Source: Antennarius striatus (Eukaryota > Chordata > Actinopteri > Lophiiformes > Antennariidae). Taken from it: a DNA stretch of 64,000 nucleotides. The stretch lies in NCBI RefSeq assembly GCF_040054535.1, contig NC_090788.1, positions 18,331,501 to 18,395,500 on the forward strand, read 5' to 3'. The notes beneath the pieces are model-generated. The model saw only the letters and a list, made by a program, of their open reading frames with translations. It had not been told where the DNA came from and searched no databases. Position 1 is the stretch's first letter; every line of letters begins with the position of its first letter. A program made the translations under genes and the position numbers. This document shows positions 1-19,925 of this stretch, in pieces.

Positions 1-579
1 CACACTTTGTATTTCCTCTTTTATCATGAAGACACTGCGTGTTTAAATCACTTAGAGTCTTTTTTGGAGTGCCCCTCTTGCACAATATGTTATAATAATG
101 CTCACGTAGTAGTGTTTGCACAATACTACTGTTTTGTGTCATATAGGTCTTTCTATTATAGCGCGTGTCAAACTCATGACCCAGCTGAATCACCAATCTA
201 TTTTATTTAAAGAAAAGCAGTTGTATAATCTTCAAATTGACCTTTTTAGGTCAAAAAATTTGCAGGGACAATAAATGTAATGACTATTTGACCTGCAACA
301 TAGGCTGTGTCTTGAATTTCGGTCCCTTGTGTGATTTTGTTTGACACCCGTTATAGAGTCATCCAATTTCAGTGGTTTAAAAGAGAGGAATATTGTATTT
401 TTGTATGTTTTATGTCCTATCAGATGTAAGAAATTCATTTTCATGAAAAAAAAGATGAAGTTGAAAGAAAAACTTACTCTATAATCTCACTGAGCCTGTA
501 TGACATCTTGGAATTTAATGAACAGTTAAGAAGGTTCAGATTGTGGACATGTATGGTTATTGTGTTTTATCCATTCCAG
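1..579 (+). other. Intron upstream of the first visible ferroxidase exon
   Basis: AT-rich, non-coding sequence ending in a pyrimidine-containing splice acceptor (ttttatccattccag) just before the exon at 580. The short ORFs here have no recognisable domain. The upstream exons of the ferroxidase gene lie outside the window. Confidence 0.7.
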
Positions 580-3500
580 GTGGAATGCAGGCCTTCTATG
601 AAGTGAAATCGTGTGACCCTAAGGTCAACTCCACAGTGATGGCCGGTGTGGTGAGGAATTACTACCTGGCTGCAGAGAATGTCCTGTGGAACTACGCTCC
701 CTCAGGAAAGGATTTGATTAATGATGTACCCCTGACTGACGCTGACAGGTGTGCAGACACCCACCCTATTATATAATGTGTCACGCAATGCTGCATCCAC
801 AATAATCACTGATAACCTAGAAGGTCACTGTAAGATAAAGGTCCACTGCTCAGCCAAGTGTAATTAAAAAGCTTACTGAAGCATGTACTGTACAAACACA
901 CATTGACCCGGATCAATGTGGCTCCATTATAGTTGTCTCCCACCTATAATGTCATCATGTTTTACCACTTAATGTCTGTGGAGATCTAATGGATGTCTGG
1001 CTAATCTGTTTTTTTTCTGTTGTCGTATTTAATAACACAACACTAACCCTGAAAAAAAACTTAAATATTCATTAAAAGTTCAAAACTGCTTTGGGTGCTC
1101 TATAGCTATGAAGCAATATCATGAGACCAGTGGTCCAATATTTGTGAGACTTTTTCTTTTTCTTTTTTGCTTTTGTACTTATGTAACATTATAAATATAG
1201 TTGCAAAAGCTAACAAATTAGTTTAAAAGTCAGTATCCAGGAAGGGTTTCATTTTCCCTTTAAGGCTTTCCAAACCTCCTGTCTTTGTGTAAGTCCCCTG
1301 GACTAGTTGTATATGAGCTTCATTCCTGAGGTTAGGGATCTTTGTATTGTCTATGGTGTAAACAGAGTACAGAGTGATGGAGTGACTTGGTTTGTTTTGT
1401 ATTGTTGTTTATCACTACTTAAAACATACTCATTAACTTCTTGTTATGTTTACTATTTTGTGGAATGAAACCACTGCCTCATTAAGGCCACAGATTCCTG
1501 TCTTTCCAATTCAGTCTGTCTTATTTTGTCGTTTGCTCCATATTCTTCAACCCCTACTACCCAACTCTTCCTCTCTTAGTTCGTCAGAGATCTTTTTTGG
1601 AAATGATGATGGGAGAATCGGAGGTATCTACAAGAAAGTGGTTTACAAAGAGTACACAGACGATACCTTCAGTACTGTAAAGCCATCATTACCTGATTCA
1701 AAACACTTAGGGCTCCTTGGTAAGGCTTGATTCCCAATTTCACTGACGTACTTCCTTTTTTTTGCACTGGTGTCTCGTCTTTCAGTTCTCTCAATGAGTC
1801 TCGTCTGCTAACCCTACTGGTCTCATTTGTGCAGGCCCAGTCCTGAGGGCAGAGGAAGGAGATACTTTCAGAGTGACGTTCATGAATAAAGCCGATGGAA
1901 ACTACAGCATCCAGCCTCACGGGCTGCACTACGACAAACGATTCCAGGGTAGCAGCTATGAAGATGGTGAGAAAGTTGCAGAATATTAGAGCACACTCCA
2001 AAAAAAAACCCCAACAGAAAATATTTTGTATTGTATCTTCCAAGTACTTCATACTGACCTAACAATACATCATGGTTCTTGTGATTTCATTGCTTTGGTT
2101 CTGTGTGTAATGTTGTAGATGTTAACAAGCCAGGCTCCCATGTTGGTCCAGGGGAGAAATTCACCTATGTCTGGCAGGTGCTTGAAGGCCCGTCTTCATC
2201 TGATACCCCCTGTATCCCCTACCTGTACTACTCTGGCACTGATCCCAGCATGGACACCAATTCTGGATTAGTCGGGCCTCTCCTCTTGTGCAAGAAAGGA
2301 ACGCTGGGGGAGAAGGGCACCCAGGTACTACAAAAACGTCTTTTCACATGTGTCAGATACATAAAAATGAGATAAGACCATAATTTATGCTACTTGTTGT
2401 GAACTTTGCCAAGTACAGATAAGATAAATTACACCTTCGTGACAACATAATACCACCTAACCATTTATATTTTGTGAATTTTCAATGGTGTGTATAGCAA
2501 TTCAGTTTTTATTCCGAATTAGGCTACAATACTGAACCCTAAACACATTCTTACTGCTACTGTTTGTGCTTGGTTTCACAGAAAGATGTCGATAAAGAGT
2601 TCTTTCTTCTGTTTTCTGTCATGGATGAAAACACGAGTTGGTATTTGAGTCAGAATGTCGAGATGTTTGCCAAAAGTCCATCAAATGTTACTGAAGAGGA
2701 CTTTGAAGAGAGCAATAAAATGCATGGTAATCAGTGTGTTTCTCAAAGATTGTACAGTCTTATCTTGCCATGTGACACTCATGTCACTTACGATAATTTG
2801 AGTGTATTTTCTGGTGTGGCACGTGTGTTTTTGTACTGTCCTTTCTAAAGCATCCCTTTCCTTTCAGCTGTAAATGGGCTTATGTATGGGAACCTCCCTG
2901 GTCTGGAAATGTGTGCCGGGGACAAAGTCATGTGGTATATCTTTGGACTTGGTACAGAGGCAGATATCCATGGTGTTTATTTTGAAGGCAACACCTTCAC
3001 GAAACAGAGCACAAGAAGAGACACAGTCAGTGTGTTCCCTCACACCACTGCTGCTGTCGCCATGCAGCCAGTCTCTCCCGGTTAGTCACACACACTTGCA
3101 AGCATTCAGTTCTGACATTCAAAACAGCCACATCCCTTTTGTATGTGAACATTACGTACACACTTAAGGACGTCATATTTTGTTTGATGGGAACTTTTTT
3201 TTTTTTCAAACATAGTTCAGTAAGCTTGTGAATGTGTTTTCCTGTGAAGAACGAACTATTGCTTACCAGGAATCATAAATTTGTTTCAGTTTCATGAGGA
3301 TTACTTTGCCAAGTAATGTCTGAGAGATACAATGTAACATGATGGATGCACGAATATCACATGAAGGATGACATAGTAACAAGGCAGCACTATTGTCTCA
3401 CGGGAACACGTTTCTTGGTTCAAATCTAGACTATCCTGCATGGTGATGTTTGTTCTTTCTGTTTCATTGTGAGTTCAGTGGAGAATGTCTGGATTCTACC

Positions 3501-6500
3501 CATAAAAAAAGTAACAAAATGTGAATTCTTGAGTCTGATTTTGCCATTGGTATGACTTGTCATGTGTTTTGCTACTTGTGTCCTTCCTCTCATACAGCTG
3601 GGGTATGCTCATAGGTTACAGAAAATGGAAGAGATGGATGTGATAGCATGACTTAAAAAGAGTTTCACCACATTCATCAGACTGTGCTTATTCATTGTCA
3701 CTGCCTGAATGAGCATTGAATCAAACACTGGGAGAAAAGACCAAAAAAAAAGTTCAAAATTTACCAGTTGAAAATGTTAAAACTCCATTTACTCCTCCAT
3801 TAGAATAATCTATAATTTGAGATTGTGAAAAGATTTGAATTTCAAATGCTTCACTTCAAATATCATGTGAAGTAATTAAAAGAAATACACAGAAATCTTC
3901 AGTGAAGTGATACACAATAAACATGTACACATTTGTATTGCATTTCAAGCCATAATTCAACTTCAACAAACTTAGACCCCATCATAATTTTAAAATTAGA
4001 AACTGCGTGACAAAAGGTTTTCTTCCAGCTGTTTTATGTTTTCTCTGTAACCTTCTTAACTCCATGAACACTTTTCGTTGTCACACCTTTGACCCCTTCT
4101 CACTTTCCTCACAGGTGTGTATGAGGTTAACTGCAGAGTAACAGACCACTTCTCAGCCGGCATGAGGCATCACTACAAAGTGAACCTCTGCCCGCATCAC
4201 AAAGTAAAGCAAATGTCCTTAAAGCCAACAAAGATTGTACAATATTTTATTAGTGCTGAAGAAATAGAGTGGGACTATTCACCTGACAGAAAGTGGGAGC
4301 TGGAGAAACACACATCAGGAGACAGGTGAGTAACATAATTGCTAGGTGATGTATTTCATTGTTGTAGCCAGAACCTGTTATTTGTGGCATAACTTATTAC
4401 TATTTGTTAATGGAAGCAAATTGGTATATGTCTCCCAGTCCAGGAAGTGTGTTTGTGGAGAAAACAGAAAACAGAATTGGCTCTCGGTATAAGAAGGCGG
4501 TGTTTAGAGAGTACACTGACGAAACCTTCACGGTTCAGAAGAAGCGTTTGCCCGACCAACAGCACTTGGGAATAATGGGTAAGTTTAGATTAATTTCTCG
4601 CTGTTTTTATGTTGAAATGACTGACGAGGACCCAACTTTCCTTCCCACTGTAGGTCCAATAATCAAAGCAGAGGTGGGAGAACAGATTGTGATCACATTC
4701 ATGAACAAAGCCAGCCGGCCGTATTCAATTAGCGCTCATGGAGTTAAAGCCAGCGGCGCACACGTTCCTGTCAAACCTGGTGAAAATCACGTTTCAATTC
4801 AAATTCATATTATATTTGACCTTTTCTTGGAACCAAAATGATTCATATGTATTTTATGTCCTTTTGGCTTCAGGCACCATAGTAGAGTTGACATTGGATG
4901 TTCCTGAAAGTTCTAGTCCCAGCGCCACAGATCCCAACTGCATCACATATGCCTACTATTCCAACGTTAATTTCATCAAGGTATACAGTACATATGCCTC
5001 ATTTACAGTAACAGGCCCATGGCTACACATGGGTCACAGTGTTGCTGTGAAAAATGCGTGTTTAGACAGGAATTCCTGTCTAAACACGCATATTTATGTT
5101 AAAAATGTATCTTCTGTTTATGTTCAGGATCTGTACAGTGGTCTCCTAGGGCCTCTGGTGATTTGCAAACCAGGAACTCTGCAGCATGGGGAGGGGTCGG
5201 ACAGAAAGAGGAGAGACGTGGACAAAGAGTTTGCTCTGCTCTTCATGGTGCATGACGAAAACCAGTCATGGTATTTGGATGACAACATCAGAGATTATCT
5301 CGGTGTTGACCCTGAGACTTTCGTGCCAGCTGAAGATTTTGAGGAAAGTAACATGATGCATGGTAAGAGAATAAAAATGTCTTCTAGACAACGTAATTTT
5401 ATACCATATTTTAAAAAAATGTCACTGTCAAAATTGAAATCGATTCAGTGGCAAAATCGCTTGGTGAAATTAGTGATACAATAATGTACTTAAAATTTAG
5501 AATGCGCTGGGGGAAAATTCAACTTGTAGTTAAGCTAACATATTAAATGTGTGGCCTCAGACAGAATATACACAAATAATAAAATACACGTGAACTTAAA
5601 TACTATCATAGATCAAATATTAGTGGTTCATGACACAAATGGAAATTTTCTAGCCTTTAATGTTATTTATTGTAAGTATTGCACGTCTGCCGGTCTCTGA
5701 TTCTGTTTATGATGTCTGAATGTGTGGAATGCATCTTTCAAAGGGATCAATGGTCAACTGTATGGTAACCTCCACGGACTGGTGATGACACAGGGCCAGA
5801 CAATTGGCTGGTATCTACTGGGAATGGGCAATGAAGTCGACATGCACACTGTCCACTTCCACGCAGAGACCTTTACTTACAAGGTAACAAACACTGGAAA
5901 CCTCCCTCTATCTCTCTCTCTCTTTCCTTATAGTTGGTCTTTGTCATGACTTTTGATCACCGTATGTAATATACCGTATATATACATATACTGTAGCTAT
6001 ACACACAGTATATTATACGATAATCACAAGTCAAGACAAAGACCAACTGCAAGGAAATAACAGTATAAGAAAAAGGGGCACATAGGATCAATGTGTATTT
6101 CAGACATCTGATAGATGAATGAATGAAGAGCTTAGCAGCACTGGGTCACCACTAAGACTGGCCTTGATCCACACTTAATGGCTGTAGAAACAACCAGGAC
6201 AGCAGACGGCCAACAAAACATCTCCGGCAAGGGAACGACTTCAGACAAGCAGCCTCAAAACAGTCACAACAAAGATAAGAGCAAAGTTCAGGCATCAGAA
6301 ACAACACCAAAGCACCAAAAGAACAATCAGGCTGTAAAACAAGGCACCATGTGGACTGATGGTAACAAAGCCAGCGACCACACCCCCTCACATGGATACC
6401 ATACAATAGAGGACTAACTGATAACCTCCATTAGGAACTCAGTGTGGGAATGACCAATAAAACTGAAAGGGGATTGCATAAAAGTGTGGAATATTTGAAG

Positions 6501-6934
6501 GGGTACACAGTTGCATAGCAACAACAGAACTCTCAACACACAAACTGTGTTTTTTTCTTTTATAAATTGTATCGATGTGCGTGAAACTATTTGATGTGGA
6601 GTTTTTGAAAATTACAATTTATTAGAATTTTATCTCATGCATTTCAATGGCAAGAGTACAGATCATGTTGAATCTTTTCTTCCTATAATAATAATAATAA
6701 TAATAAAAATACACATAAATAGGATTCATTAGCATCAATCGGATATGCCTTTCCAACTGACTGCTTAACAAAGAGAGTTTGTATTAAGGCAAATATGTTT
6801 GATCATTTTTTGCATTGGCCAAGGAGATCTCCAGATGGTTCTTGTTGGTATCATATTGGATGCTGTAATATGTGGAACGTGGACTGCTTCATTCTCAAGT
6901 TCTGTTTTTTTTCTTCCACTTTGTTGTACTGTGT

Positions 6935-6981
<47 letters not shown>

Positions 6982-8303
6982 AGACTGACCGTGTTCACCG
7001 TGCAGACGTGTTCGACCTTTTCCCTGGGACTTTCCAAACAGTGGAAATGGTGGCTGGTAATCCAGGTACCTGGTTGCTCCACTGTCATGTGACTGACCAC
7101 ATTCTTGCTGGAATGGAGACTGTTTTCACCATTCAGCCTAGATCAGAAGGTGTGTATGTGCACTCCCTGGTTTACATGTTCAGTTTACACACATCCAACA
7201 GGAAAACCCTCATATTGTAAGACCTGTTTTTTTCACTCTGAACCACGACTGTATTTCAGAACTGCATGGATATTTCAATTATATCCATCAGTGTTACGCA
7301 AATTAAAAGACACAATATTACACCTAGATCACAATGCAATTTACTTTAGTCAGTGCTGCATGATAATCATGTCATAACGAAAGTTAATCATATTGTTTGC
7401 GAATTTAATATTAACAAAAATGATCAAAGGCCTGGTGTTCAAAATAGATTTTTAGGAGCATTTCTAGATTTCTACTCAGTTATGTTAGCATAATGCAAAA
7501 ATGTTTCAATAGACTGTGTTGTCGTATGGAAGTTAACAAAAACCAGTGATGCCTGCAAGTTTAGACAGATGTGGTAGGTGCAAGTTTTTATTCTGTAAAA
7601 TTCTCCACTGTGGAAACTCAACTTAAATAGTGTGAAACAATAATGAACACTGGACGGGTCCTTTAGTAATATGACTACTTTTTTTGGTTTAGGTTCATGG
7701 CACACTATTTATTTCTCTTGTCTGGGTTAACCTGAAGGATGAACTGGCAAATATTGAACTGTCTTTGTCTGTGCTGTTTGGTAATATATGTGGTTTGTAC
7801 TGATGAATGTTATCTACCTTTGCTTGGTCACTATTGGATGTAGGAGAAGAAATACATTATGTGAGTCAGGCATTCCTTTCTAGACACTTGGAAAATACAG
7901 TGCAGCAAATAAATTCTTCTTAAACCAGAATGGCAGCAAAGTCAGTAAAGAGTATACCATAACATTAATGACAAAAGTAAATAGACAAAATATAAATACT
8001 AAAGTTGAGGATAAAACTGTTTTTTGAAACAATTAATGCCCTGATGAATTTGTGGATTTGAAAATATGGTCATGACAAGCACGTTAGGTTTTGACTCAGC
8101 ACTACTTTCCATTCAGTTCTTAGTTTAGTTTAGTTTAGTTTAGTTTAGTTTAGTTTAGTTTAGTTTAGTTTAGTTTAGTTTAGTTTAGTTTAGTTTAGCT
8201 TAGTTTAGTTTAGTTTAGTTTAGTTTAGTTTAGTGTAGTTTAGTTTAGTTTAGTTTAGTTTAGTTTAGTTTAGTTTAGTTTAGTTTAGTTTAGTTTAGTT
8301 TAG

Positions 8304-8334
<31 letters not shown>

Positions 8335-9441
8335 TGAAGGGGACAATGCAATTTCATAAAACACATGATTATACAACTGAAGAAGTCTCTTTGATGAGAG
8401 ACAAAACGTCTTCAAGAACTTTCTCAACGTCCAGTGGATCGACTCAACAGCTTTTGGATAACCATGACCTGGATGACTGAGAACCTACACAGACAACATG
8501 ATGATACATGGTTAAAAAAGCCAGAATTAGCCAGAAGGCTAGTTTTCATGTGTAGTCCACTGGCCATGATGTATAAAAAGCAGTAAAAGCAATAGAATAG
8601 TAAAATCAATAAAATACATCTACAATATAGTGAAAATATACATATTCAAACATTGTACTATTAAAAGAGAATCACACATATCAAACATTACTTTTGATCA
8701 CAACATCAAACATCACAACTGGCTTGTCGTTTAGTGTTGGCAGCTATAGGAGTCGATAAGCCACATTTTCAAGTTTTTAGTGAAGACCTTGTATGTTGTG
8801 AGTAGTTTAATCTCTTCAGGTAATGAGTCCACTCACTAGCGCCCCCCACTGACCAGGTCGACTTACTGAAAGTGCTCCGGCGCAGAGGAATGAAACAGTG
8901 ACCTCTGACAGAGCATCGGGTGACCCGCTCAGAGCTGTTTCTTTGGTTGATGAACTATGCCAGAGGATCTGGAGCCAAATCATGCAGTACTTTGTAAATC
9001 AGATTCAAATCTGCAAATGTGTGAAGACAGTCTAAAAGGCTGGGGGGTTTTTTAAATTGCACAGTGATGATAGTGCCTCAGTTTTTTTATCCAGAACTTT
9101 AATTGCTTGTTTGTACAAAGCTTTCAATGGTTTTTGTGCACTCTGACCAGCCTGGGACCAACTGGTTAGGCCATAGTTGAAGTGACTGAAAATCATTGAA
9201 TACAAGTACATTTTTGCGGCTTCAGATGACATTTCATTTCGAATTCCACGGAAATTTTCTAGATTTAACTTGATTTTTTTACAGTTCTAATTGTAACACT
9301 TAATTGTTGTGTCTTATTTCATCATGTCTTAACATGAACCTTGTCCTCTGTCTAACTGCAGCTCCGGGAACTGAAGGCTCCATAAAGTTGCTGCTGCTGT
9401 CGCTGACCCTTGGTCTTATTGCTGTGGGTGGACTGCACTGA
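580..9441 (+). CDS. hephl1: Hephaestin/ceruloplasmin-family multicopper ferroxidase, 3' part (hephl1-like), partial
   Basis: The product should be a copper ferroxidase oxidising Fe2+ to Fe3+ at the cell surface or in the secretory pathway to support iron export. Fourteen exons are visible: 580-748, 1580-1719, 1835-1966, 2119-2324, 2582-2726, 2868-3080, 4115-4325, 4439-4578, 4654-4779, 4874-4980, 5128-5362, 5744-5883, 6984-7149 and 9362-9441. They give one open frame of about 735 residues covering cupredoxin domains 3-6 of six, starting just after domain 2. Copper ligands are visible: the domain-4 type-1 site ([14 protein letters not shown]) and the domain-6 type-1/trinuclear ligands ([20 protein letters not shown]). 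Repeated DVDKEF, DENxSWYL and ESNxMH motifs mark the paired modules. Stretches such as [13 protein letters not shown] and the NPGTWLxHCHVTDH block are closer to hephaestin/HEPHL1 than to plasma ceruloplasmin, but heph versus hephl1 is not settled. The last exon encodes a short hydrophobic tail with no cytoplasmic segment. The 5' end is outside the window. Confidence 0.88.
5054..5091. repeat. Perfect 38-bp palindrome in a ferroxidase intron
   Basis: The 38 bases equal their own reverse complement with no spacer. The centre is an EcoRI-type GAATTC at 5070-5075. It lies in the 147-bp intron between exons 4874-4980 and 5128-5362. Confidence 0.95.
5922..6058. repeat. Imperfect inverted repeat (hairpin/MITE-like) in a ferroxidase intron
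   Basis: The left arm begins near 5925 (ttccttatagttggtcttt) and its near-complement lies at about 6025-6053 (caaagaccaactgcaagga). The arms are roughly 30-50 bp with a few mismatches around an AT-rich loop with further partial pairing. It could be a small non-autonomous DNA transposon. No clear target-site duplication was recognised. Confidence 0.7.
6930..6980. repeat. (GT)n microsatellite abutting a splice acceptor
   Basis: A run of about 25 GT units, with one interruption near the start, ends directly at the CAG acceptor of the ferroxidase exon starting at 6984. Confidence 0.95.
8120..8332. repeat. (TAGTT)n pentanucleotide tract
   Basis: About 42 head-to-tail TAGTT units with a few substitutions (one TAGCT, one TAGTG). 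It lies in the last intron of the ferroxidase. It abuts the minus-strand LINE-like segment on its right, so it may be the expanded 3' tail of that element rather than an independent microsatellite. Confidence 0.95.
8333..9250 (-). mobile_element. Degenerate non-LTR retrotransposon (LINE) 3' fragment
   Basis: The minus strand at 9032-9232 encodes a 66-residue fragment ([18 protein letters not shown], then [12 protein letters not shown]) resembling the region downstream of the reverse-transcriptase core in fish LINEs. The rest is non-coding. The end beside the TAGTT tract reads, on the minus strand, like a LINE 3' terminus (ttgtccccttcaaataaa). A second repeat-like segment with gatgagagacaaaacgtctt near 8390-8500 appears embedded. 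The family was not assigned. The copy is truncated and non-functional. Confidence 0.65.
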
Positions 9442-10690
9442 TGAAGAAGCACAGCATACAAACTGTTCTGATGAGGGTGTCACCACAACACTGATCATTA
9501 ATGCACTTACAAAATCCAGGGACAACATCACTATTGAATAGTAATTTGTTAGAATTTATGTATGTAAATATAAAATAATAATCCAATGTTGAAAAATGCC
9601 AGCAATTGAGCAATCATGTATGATGTTTTAAATTACTTTTTTATTTTGGTGTTGCAACAATGTTCTTAGAGTCAAAAGGATCATTTTTACAGTTTCTTTG
9701 TGGTTGTTTTTAATGTGTTGCACTGTATTTTATAATTTTCTTTTGCTTGTTTTACAAAGCAACACTTTACCAAATATTTGATTCCGAAAATGAATGTGCA
9801 ATAAAGACATTACTCAAACGTGTGTTCACTAGATTGTGGTAAGTCTCTTTCAAGAAAGTCAAGAAAAGAAATTTTAAGTGTCCAACTTCTCATTAATCAC
9901 ATTAATCCTATCTCGAAAATCAATGGAGCACTGTGTGTGATTAGATCAATGCCCTTTTTGATAATTAATAGGTGGTGAAATGCCATCAGCCAGTGATGAG
10001 AAAGATTTAATGTGTGTCCTCTGAAAAGAGTTTGTAAACTGCTCCAAGAAATGTGTGAGATCAATTGATTTGTTAATGACTGATAGAAAAACACATTTGA
10101 ATTACAGACTGCTTTGTTTAACCTCTGGAACAACAATGACCACATCATTGTTTGTTTGGAATGGCTCACTATTGGTCTATCAGTGATTGATTTACATATT
10201 GGATAAAAGTTCCAGGACAGTGACATTAGTCTCCAACTGGGGAAATAGTTTTGGAGAAGTATTTCAGGTATGGTCAAACAATTGCACAATATTGATCACA
10301 CAAATAAATAACGTTGTGTTACAAATTGACAGCGATCGAATGCTGGTTAACTAGCTTCAATGCAAAGGGAGCTTTGTGTTTGTGTACACAAAGCTCCCTC
10401 ATCAGATGTAAACACTGAGCACAGCACTTTGAATATCAGCTGATATCAGGAGTCCCACCTTCAGTCAAGGGCCACCAATCGATTCAGATAACAACTTCAT
10501 CTTTTGAAAAACAGGCCATATTTGGTTGACTTGATTAATTCTTTCCACACCCAGTTTAGTTTTTGATACAATCAAGGCTATTCTATGCTATTCTATTCAT
10601 TTAATTTGTGCTTTTTACGAGGACTCCCAAAATATTACCTCTCATTACAACAGTTTAAATGTAAGTTCTACCTTTGGTCAGCAGGGGGCG
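9442..10690 (+). other. Ferroxidase 3' UTR and intergenic spacer
   Basis: A consensus AATAAA polyadenylation signal lies at 9800-9805, about 360 bp after the stop codon, so the 3' UTR probably ends near 9820. Beyond it is AT-rich spacer with a 130-codon minus-strand ORF (9897-10289) that has no recognisable motif, and a small hairpin at 10367-10398. No gene was recognised. Confidence 0.6.
10367..10398. repeat. Short perfect inverted repeat upstream of slc43a2
   Basis: Two 13-base perfectly complementary arms (gggagctttgtgt / acacaaagctccc) are separated by a 6-base loop, about 320 bp upstream of the slc43a2 TATA box. Confidence 0.85.
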
Positions 10691-10730
10691 TCACGTGAAG
10701 GCGGCCCGTGTACGTATATAAAGCTGTCTC
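10690..10730 (+). promoter_or_regulatory. slc43a2: slc43a2 core promoter (E-box and TATA box)
   Basis: A CACGTG E-box at 10692-10697 is followed by a TATA-like TATATAAAG at 10715-10723. The expected start site is near 10745, in front of a short non-coding exon ending at a GTAAGA donor. CACGTG is a bHLH/USF/MYC/TFE-type site. Which factor binds here cannot be read from the sequence. Confidence 0.6.
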
Positions 10731-10739
10731 ACAGCAAAC

Positions 10740-10799
10740 CGGTTCAGAGACCACAAGAGGGTTGAAGCTGGATGTTGCTGCTGCAGCCTGCAGTGAGAG
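10740..10799 (+). other. slc43a2: slc43a2 non-coding exon 1 (5' UTR)
   Basis: Inferred 5' UTR exon between the TATA box and the donor at 10800 (cagtgagag|gtaaga). The next exon begins after the acceptor at 12279 (ctcctcacag) and carries about 120 nt of further 5' UTR before the ATG at 12400. The start is approximate. Confidence 0.55.
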
Positions 10800-11036
10800 G
10801 TAAGAGGGGTTTTTAATGTTCCAGACATCTTCTATCTGGAAAGTTTTGCACAAAAAAAAAACCATAATAGAATTATAAGAATGTAATTTTTAAATGAAAC
10901 CATGAAAAGTCATTCACTGCTTGATTATTATATTGTTGTTTTCAAAGTAATCTATAACTAACTCTGAAATTACTTTTACATTGCTGTTTCTGATTGAACT
11001 CATTGTGTGCACAGTACTCTGTGGAGTTTTTTTTTG

Positions 11037-11156
<120 letters not shown>

Positions 11157-11591
11157 TAGCTTTGTTATGTTTCGGATGCAGTAATTACCGAAGACAGTCA
11201 CAGCTGAATGGGTCTGAGTGGAGGGAGTTACTGAGTGACTGAGCAGTGAGAGAGAGTCCAATTTGGATCCAGTTCACACCAGTTTGTCATTTCAATCACA
11301 CAGGACAAGTTCTGTGATCTCACCACAGATGCTCCCTCAGTCATTACTGTAATGTGATGTCAGATCTTTGTCCCTGCAGTGATGGAATGATCTTTAGACG
11401 ATTGACGGTTAATAATTTACCATTTGTATGTATGTCGTATTCGCATGCTCCTGTGTGCCTAATTGGAGAGCAAACATTCTACATGAAAAATTATGAAATA
11501 AGTGCATGCGTGTGTGTGTGCATGTGTGTGTGTGTGTGTGGGGGGGGTGTCTGTGTGTGTGTGTGTGTGACTAACAGATATACTGTAATTA

Positions 11592-12070
<479 letters not shown>

Positions 12071-12399
12071 TAAACTTTAATCGACCTTTGATCTTTGATC
12101 TTTAACCTTAATAACGTCATTTTTACTTTACTCCTAATGATGCATCCAGTTATAACCAGTTAGACTCAAAGTTAAATGATTTTATCTTGTACTCATATAA
12201 ATGCTGGACCTTCAAGTTTTTCAGTCGACAGATAACTGACAAACTCCTCCCCTTCCCTTTTGTGCTTTTCTCCTCACAGATAAGTGAACCATCATCCCGA
12301 GTTCCATCAGTCGAGGAGGTCCTCCTCTCGCTCCCTGTGGTCTCTCTGCTCTCTGCTTTTCCCTCCTCTGTCACTGCCTACAAATTCTTACCTGCAATC

Positions 12400-19925
<7,526 letters not shown>

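Noticed and set aside
1669-2052. 127-codon minus-strand ORF across ferroxidase exons
   Set aside because: It is antisense to exons 1580-1719 and 1835-1966, whose plus-strand translation carries family motifs.
6178-6417. 79-codon polar ORF in a ferroxidase intron
   Set aside because: It is low-complexity Gln/Lys/Thr-rich and cannot be spliced in frame between the flanking exons, whose junction already reads correctly.
8120-8332. Regular short repeats resembling a CRISPR array
   Set aside because: The unit is 5 bp and contiguous with no unique spacers, so it is a microsatellite in a eukaryotic intron.
9897-10289. 130-codon minus-strand ORF between the ferroxidase and slc43a2
   Set aside because: No motif, promoter or splice context was recognised. 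It could be a decayed retroelement fragment, but I could not support that.
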